From Streptomyces sp. NBC_01262 (GTDB lineage: Bacteria; Actinomycetota; Actinomycetes; Streptomycetales; Streptomycetaceae): a stretch of DNA of 64,000 nt. Under the pieces are notes generated by a model that was not told where the DNA came from, did not search any database, and worked only from the letters and a program-made list of their open reading frames with translations. A program made the position numbers and the translations under genes. The stretch is from the NCBI RefSeq assembly GCF_036226365.1, contig NZ_CP108462.1, positions 4,586,501-4,650,500 of the forward strand, written 5' to 3'. Positions 59,556 through 64,000 of this stretch are shown piece by piece (the first letter of the stretch is position 1; each line of letters starts with the position of its first letter).

Positions 59556-60304
59556 TCCCCGGGACCCCCGGCAGCCGGTCGTCCCGGGTCCAGGGGCTGG
59601 TGGCGGAGCAGGCCGCCCGGCGAGGCGCCCGGGTGGGCGTGGTGGACGTGTGCGCCGCCGCAGTGGCCGCGCTGCCGGTGAGCGGCGCGGGGGTGTCCGC
59701 GATGTCCCCGGCCACCGCCGGTCATCCGCTGTGCGGCACCGACGAGACAAGCCGCCGCCTGGAGGAACTCCAGCTCACCCTGGGCGAAGGGCCGTGCCTG
59801 GACGCCCACGCCCTCGGGATGGCGGTCCTCACCCCCGACCTGGACAGCGGTGACGCACAAACCCGCTGGCCCGTGTTCGCCCCCGCCGCCGCGGACGCCG
59901 GCGCGGGGGCGGTCTTCGCCTTCCCGCTGCAGATCGGGGCGATCAGCCCCGGCGTACTCGACCTGTACCGCCGCGAGCCGGGCACACTGGACGCGGAGCA
60001 GCTGGCCGACGCCATGGCCTTCGCCGACACCGCGACCCTGCTGCTGCTCGGCACCCGTACGGACACCGAACTCGGCGGCTACCGCGCCGAGATCGACCAG
60101 GCCACCGGCATGCTCACCGAACAGCTCGGCGTGGGCATCGAGGAGGCCTTCGTCCGACTGCGCGCGTACTCCTACGCCGACGGGCGCCGGCTCGCCGAAG
60201 TGGCCGCCGACGTGGTGGCCCGCCGGCTCCGGCTCTCCCCGGACCCGGCCCCGGACCCGGACCCGGATCCCGACAGCTCAACAGAGGGTGTGCACGATGG
60301 ATGA
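59552..60304 (+). CDS. GAF-ANTAR signalling protein, copy 1
   Basis: A 250-residue protein: GAF domain about 15-165 (VSAMSPATAGHPLCGTDETS, LTLGEGPCLDAHALGMAVLT) and ANTAR RNA-binding domain about 175-230 (QATGMLTEQLGVGIEEAFVR, LRAYSYADGRRLAEVAADVV). The C-terminus carries a Pro-Asp repeat (PDPAPDPDPDPD). ANTAR proteins stop transcription termination by binding paired hairpins in mRNA leaders. GTG 59552 overlaps the acetyltransferase stop (GTGA). Confidence 0.86.
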   Translation: MIPGTPGSRSSRVQGLVAEQAARRGARVGVVDVCAAAVAALPVSGAGVSAMSPATAGHPLCGTDETSRRLEELQLTLGEGPCLDAHALGMAVLTPDLDSGDAQTRWPVFAPAAADAGAGAVFAFPLQIGAISPGVLDLYRREPGTLDAEQLADAMAFADTATLLLLGTRTDTELGGYRAEIDQATGMLTEQLGVGIEEAFVRLRAYSYADGRRLAEVAADVVARRLRLSPDPAPDPDPDPDSSTEGVHDG

Positions 60305-61013
60305 GCGGCTCCTGGCCAAGACCTTCGTCGAACTGGCGGACAACCTCGTCGCCGACTTCGACCTGATCGACTTCCTCCGCCTGCTGACCGACCGCTGCGT
60401 CGGCATGCTCGGCGTCAGCGCCGCCGGCGTCCTGCTCGCGGACCGCGACGGCGAACTGCGCGTCATGGCCGCCTCCGACGAACGCGTACGCCTGCTGGAG
60501 CTGTTCCAGCTCCAGAACGACGAGGGCCCCTGCCTGGAGTGCTTCCACCACGGCGTCCCCGTCACCGTCCCCGACCTGGCCACCGAGGCCCACCGCTGGC
60601 CGCGCTTCGTCGCCGAGGCCCGCACGAGCGGCTTCACGGCCGTCCAGGCCCTGCCGATGCGCCTGCGCGACGAGGTCGTCGGAGCCCTCAACCTCTTCCG
60701 CGCCGCCCCCGGCCCGTTCGACCCGGTCGCCACGCCCATCGCCCAGGCCCTGGCCGACGTCGCCACCATCAGCCTCCTCCAGCAGCGCTCCGCCCTGCGC
60801 AGCAACGTCCTCAACGAGCAGCTCCAGACCGCCCTCAACAGCCGCGTGCTCATCGAACAAGCCAAAGGCAAACTCGCCGAACGCCTCGACATCGACATGG
60901 AACAGGCCTTCACCGCCCTGCGCGGCTACGCCCGCTCCAACAACCTCCGCCTGTCCGACGTGGCCCGCGACTTCGTCAACGGCACCCAGCTCCTCACCGG
61001 CCTCATGCTCTGA
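60297..61013 (+). CDS. GAF-ANTAR signalling protein, copy 2
   Basis: A 238-residue protein: GAF domain about 20-165 (MLGVSAAGVLLADRDGELRV, LQNDEGPCLECFHHGVPVTV) and ANTAR about 180-235 (LIEQAKGKLAERLDIDMEQA, FTALRGYARSNNLRLSDVAR). It overlaps copy 1 by 8 bases and shares its layout, but the two are well diverged. GEGPCL/DEGPCLE is the same conserved loop in both. Two GAF-ANTAR sensors in tandem suggest a heteromeric sensor or a gene duplication. Confidence 0.87.
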   Translation: MDERLLAKTFVELADNLVADFDLIDFLRLLTDRCVGMLGVSAAGVLLADRDGELRVMAASDERVRLLELFQLQNDEGPCLECFHHGVPVTVPDLATEAHRWPRFVAEARTSGFTAVQALPMRLRDEVVGALNLFRAAPGPFDPVATPIAQALADVATISLLQQRSALRSNVLNEQLQTALNSRVLIEQAKGKLAERLDIDMEQAFTALRGYARSNNLRLSDVARDFVNGTQLLTGLML

Positions 61014-61245
61014 CCACCCAACGGCGGTGTGGCCGGATGCCGTACGCCACCTGTTCAGCCCCCACGCACAGGACTACCGTGCGAACCAGCGCGGCTCCGG
61101 TCCCCGGCAGCGTCGAAAGCCACCGTCTCCCACCGAGGCGCACGATGCGCACCGCGAAACCGGCCCGGCCGGTCCCGATGCGCACACCACGGGCATGAAC
61201 CCGCTGCCCGTCGGCTTCTCACGCATCTGACGACAGGCAGTACCC

Positions 61246-61416
61246 ATGTCCGCGCTGCTGCTCTTCCCTGCCCTCACCCCCTTCGTCCTCCTCGGCATCG
61301 TCATGGGCATGTCCTGGCTGGAGGACCACATCCTTCCCCCGCCCGAGCCGAACCCGCACGCAGGCGTTACCGGTCGAGCTCTCGGTACTCCCCCTCCGGC
61401 ACGCCGACGCCGGTGA
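61246..61416 (+). CDS. Small single-helix membrane protein
   Basis: A 56-residue frame: MSALLLFPALTPFVLLGIVM followed by GMSWLEDHILPPPEPNPHAG, one membrane helix with an acidic-Pro-rich tail. It resembles short Streptomyces proteins of about 40-50 residues, and the gene at 44411 has the same helix and the same GACAGGCAG motif before its start. The last 17 codons overlap the 3' end of the convergent AfsR-like gene, so the true end may have been shorter in the ancestor. Confidence 0.6.
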   Translation: MSALLLFPALTPFVLLGIVMGMSWLEDHILPPPEPNPHAGVTGRALGTPPPARRRR

Positions 61417-64000
61417 AAATGTCCAATGCCTGCTGCTTCATGGACGCGGCGACGGCATGTTCACGGGTTCGGAGGGCGCGGCTGAGGACCACGAGGGTGC
61501 GGGCTTCGCCGAGCCGGTGACCGGTCCGGCGGTGTATTGCCAGGGCCTCACGGCCGAGCGTGACGGCTGTGGCGTGGTCCGCCTCGGACTCCGCCATCCC
61601 GCACAGGACGGTCAGTGCCTGGCCCTCCACCACACGGAAGCCGTGATCGCGCGCCAGGCTCAGTGCCTGCTCCGCGTAGCTGCGGGCCTGGTTGTGGTGG
61701 CCCAGGTGCTTCTGTGTGAGGGAGAGGCCCAGGATGCTGTCCGTCTCGACGCGTCTGAACCCCGTCTCGCGGGCCAGGGCGAGAGCCTGCCCGTCGGCCT
61801 CGGCCGCTCGGTCGAAATGTGCCAGTTTGCGATGGGCGGCGGCGACCGTGTTGAGGATGCCGGCCTGAACCCAGCGCCGTCCCGCGTCCTTGACCATGGC
61901 GATGGCACGTTCGGCCTGTATGAGCGCCTCATCCCGGTGGCCGAGCTCGATATTGATCTTCGCCATGGCGTCAAGCATCATCGCGCGGCCGTCGCGCAGA
62001 CCGGCTCGCTTGTCAGAGGTCACCTCGGGAGCGAGGACGTCAAGTCCGTCGGCGAGACGACCGAGTTCCCAGTACACCCCGCCCAGAACCTGCAGAGCCA
62101 GGCTGTCGTTCCACCACCTGATCTCCTCCGTGGGATTGATGGCGCGTTCGAGGTGCTCGGCGGCCTCGCGCAGCCGGCCCAGATCGCGACAGGTCATACC
62201 GAGGCCGACCAGCCCAAAGCCTTCGAAGTAGCGATTTCCGGTTTCCCGGAAGAGGTCCAGGCCGGCGGTGAAATGCTCGTGCGCACTGTCGAGGTGCGCC
62301 ATGCTCCATTCCGCGAAGCCTCTGACGCCGGAGGCCGCTGCTTTGCCTGTCGGCCAGTCGAGTTCCCGGCTGATGTCCCGTATGCGCATCTGGTGATCCA
62401 TCGCCTGCCGGACATGGCCCCGGTCCCACCGGATCACTCCGAGGCTGGTGTGCATGGCTGCCTGCCCGTACAGGTCGCCTTCGGCCGTGGCCGCGTCCAG
62501 TGCCGTCTGCGCGGTGGCCTGCCAGGTCGCCCGCGGCAGATGGAGCCAGAAGTTGCCGAACAGCGCGCCGGTCAGATGCCAGGCGACGGGACGAGGACCG
62601 TGGCGGGCGGTGTGGTTGATGACGGCGAGCAGATTGGCGCGCTCCGCCTCCAGCCACTGTGCGGATCCGGCGGCGGAGGGCATGCCCGGTTGTTCACCGG
62701 GGTCGAGGCTGCTGGGCAGCTCCGGGAAGAGCCAAGTCCCCGCGGCGGCACGAGTGGAGTGCGTGTACCAGAGCAGGACGCGCTTCAACGCGGCGTCGCG
62801 GTCCTCCGCCCTTTCCTCCAACCGCGCACGCTCCTGCGCGTACTCGCGAAGGAGATCGTGGAAGCGGTACCGGCCCACTGCCGCGGCTTCGATCAGGTGG
62901 GCGGCGGCCAAGGCGCCGAGCAGGCGCCGGGCCTGCGGTAGCGGTGTGTCCAGGAGGGTTGCCGCGACTTCGGTGGTGAACTCGGCTCCAGGGAACAGGC
63001 CGAGCAGGCGGAACAGCCGGCGCACGGCAGGCGTCAGAACTCGGTACGACGCGGAAAACGCCGTCCGCAGCGGGGAGCTCTCGTCGCCGTCCGGCTCCAG
63101 CGCCTCCAGACGGTTGCCCTCGGACATCTCGGCGGCCAGATCGGCCAGTCGCAGGCCCGGGTCGCCTGCCAGCCGGGCGGCGGCCACGCGCAGCGCCAGC
63201 GGAAGGCTGCCGCACAGCCGGACCAGCTCGTCGACCACGAGCGGTTCGGCGGAAAGCCGGTCCGCGCCGAGGACCTCGCTCAGCAGTGCGCGGGCCTCGG
63301 TCGGCAGAAGAAGGTCCAACGGCAGGGAGTGCGCCCCGTCGTGGGCGACGAGATCGCCGAGCCGGTTGCGACTGGTGACGATGACGCAGCAGGACGGGCT
63401 GCCGGGAAGCAGCGGACGGACCTGCTCCGCCGAAGCCGCGTTGTCCAGCACGACGAGCAGACGCCGATCGGCAAGCAGGGTCCGGTACACGCGGCCCTGA
63501 GCCTCGACGTTCGAGGGGATCTCCGACGCCACCAGCCCCAGGCTTCGCAGCAGCAGCTCAAGGGCCTCGTTGGGCTGAAGCGGCTGCCGGTCGTGATCGA
63601 ATCCGTGCAGGTTCACGTACAGCTGGCCGTCCGGGAAACGGTCACGCACCTGGTGTGCCCAGTGCACCGCCAGAGCGGTCTTGCCGATACCGGCGGCGCC
63701 GCCGATGGCGGAGATGACCACCGTGTTCGTCGGCGCCTGGCCCTGATCGGGCGGAAGCAACGCGTGCAGTCTGGCGAGTTCGCCGGTGCGGCCGGCGAAT
63801 CCCGCGGCGGCGTGCGGCAGTTCGGCCGGCGCCGACGGAGCGCTGTCGCGTGGCGGCGTCGGTGCGGCCGCGGCCGGGTCGTTGCGGAGGATGAGCTGGT
63901 GGAGCGTTTGCAGCTCCGGCGCCGGGTCGGCCCCGAGTTCTTCGGCAAGCCGTTTGCGTATGCCTTCGTAGTGCTGGAGAGCTTCGGCCTGCAACCCGCA
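61367..64000 (-). CDS. AfsR-like regulator (BTAD-NB-ARC-TPR), N-terminus outside window
   Basis: The 878 visible codons start inside a BTAD (ALQHYEGIRKRLAEELGADP). NB-ARC ATPase about residues 65-370: P-loop GGAAGIGKTALAVHWAHQV, Walker B RRLLVVLDNAASAEQV, CGSLPLALRVAAARLAGDPG and an FRLLGLFPGAEF winged helix. The remaining 450 residues are TPR repeats (ATAEGDLYGQAAMHTSLGVI, AGILNTVAAAHRKLAHFDRA, DSILGLSLTQKHLGHHNQAR). An OmpR-type DNA-binding domain should lie beyond position 64000. It is of the large SARP/AfsR class that activates secondary metabolism or other dedicated clusters, probably to the right of the window. Confidence 0.87.
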   Translation of the reverse strand, partial: CGLQAEALQHYEGIRKRLAEELGADPAPELQTLHQLILRNDPAAAAPTPPRDSAPSAPAELPHAAAGFAGRTGELARLHALLPPDQGQAPTNTVVISAIGGAAGIGKTALAVHWAHQVRDRFPDGQLYVNLHGFDHDRQPLQPNEALELLLRSLGLVASEIPSNVEAQGRVYRTLLADRRLLVVLDNAASAEQVRPLLPGSPSCCVIVTSRNRLGDLVAHDGAHSLPLDLLLPTEARALLSEVLGADRLSAEPLVVDELVRLCGSLPLALRVAAARLAGDPGLRLADLAAEMSEGNRLEALEPDGDESSPLRTAFSASYRVLTPAVRRLFRLLGLFPGAEFTTEVAATLLDTPLPQARRLLGALAAAHLIEAAAVGRYRFHDLLREYAQERARLEERAEDRDAALKRVLLWYTHSTRAAAGTWLFPELPSSLDPGEQPGMPSAAGSAQWLEAERANLLAVINHTARHGPRPVAWHLTGALFGNFWLHLPRATWQATAQTALDAATAEGDLYGQAAMHTSLGVIRWDRGHVRQAMDHQMRIRDISRELDWPTGKAAASGVRGFAEWSMAHLDSAHEHFTAGLDLFRETGNRYFEGFGLVGLGMTCRDLGRLREAAEHLERAINPTEEIRWWNDSLALQVLGGVYWELGRLADGLDVLAPEVTSDKRAGLRDGRAMMLDAMAKINIELGHRDEALIQAERAIAMVKDAGRRWVQAGILNTVAAAHRKLAHFDRAAEADGQALALARETGFRRVETDSILGLSLTQKHLGHHNQARSYAEQALSLARDHGFRVVEGQALTVLCGMAESEADHATAVTLGREALAIHRRTGHRLGEARTLVVLSRALRTREHAVAASMKQQALDIFTGVGVPEGEYRELDR

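Noticed and set aside
60207..60304. Acidic Pro-Asp repeat at the end of the first GAF-ANTAR protein as a separate domain.
   Set aside because: It is a simple low-complexity tail from GACCCGG-type slippage; nothing suggests a fold.
61014..61245. Paired ANTAR-binding hairpins in the gap after the GAF-ANTAR genes.
   Set aside because: Short G+C-rich inverted repeats are present, but I could not find two hairpins with matching loop bases that stand out from background.

Overview
The window is high-G+C DNA with strong third-position G/C bias, GTG starts, GGAGG-type ribosome binding sites and many 1-8 base start/stop overlaps. The families present (SARP and AfsR-type regulators, a contractile injection system, DUF3494, DUF5994, SigB-type sigma factor, GAF-ANTAR proteins, rare TTA leucine codons) point to Streptomyces or a close relative, in an accessory chromosomal region. 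Products are named from recognised motifs and family resemblance read by eye; no database search was run.

Layout. 1-3390 is the edge of an extracellular-type contractile injection system locus (tail sheath cut by the window edge, a carboxypeptidase-regulatory-like protein, DUF4255, SARP regulator). 3653-8106 is a polymorphic-toxin locus in decay: a large LamG surface protein, a frameshifted N-terminal scrap of an Rhs-type toxin and a probable orphan immunity gene. 8346-10637 holds a WYL regulator with its divergent partner and a DUF4232 lipoprotein. 10734-18498 is a CUT2 sugar ABC importer with PfkB kinase, directly preceded by a response regulator and a remarkable protein that fuses an ABC ATPase domain to a GAF/histidine kinase. 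18646-23371 is a hydroxyquinol (resorcinol-type) catabolic cluster with a maleylacetate reductase/hydroxyquinol dioxygenase fusion. 23383-28962 carries Lrp, MFS, small membrane proteins, DUF1062 and a TetR/quinone-oxidoreductase pair.

28889-40255 is a large carbon-acid utilisation locus: an eight-gene minus-strand operon (PxpABC 5-oxoprolinase, MFS, SDR, aminotransferase, RraA, gluconokinase) divergent from a LysR gene that is followed by a hydroxyacid dehydrogenase, IdnO-like SDR and IdnD-like dehydrogenase. L-idonate to 5-ketogluconate to gluconate to 6-phosphogluconate could be completed by enzymes on both strands. A miniature inverted-repeat element sits in frame inside pxpB. 40287-47788 contains an orphan Imm10 gene, a secreted PL9 pectate lyase, a DUF1932-type oxidoreductase, DUF1152, CsbD, and a LacI-controlled inositol-type pair.

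47835-64000 is rich in stress and signalling genes: a secreted protein, a SigB-like sigma factor with a TTA codon, two GlsB/YeaQ membrane proteins, a DUF3494-collagen-His-rich secreted protein, two DUF5994 proteins, PRC-barrel, two GNAT paralogues, desaturase, zinc-finger UBP, LysR, a translationally coupled STAS-GNAT-GAF/ANTAR-GAF/ANTAR run, and an AfsR-like NB-ARC/TPR regulator cut by the right edge. No rRNA, tRNA, CRISPR array or complete transposase gene was seen.
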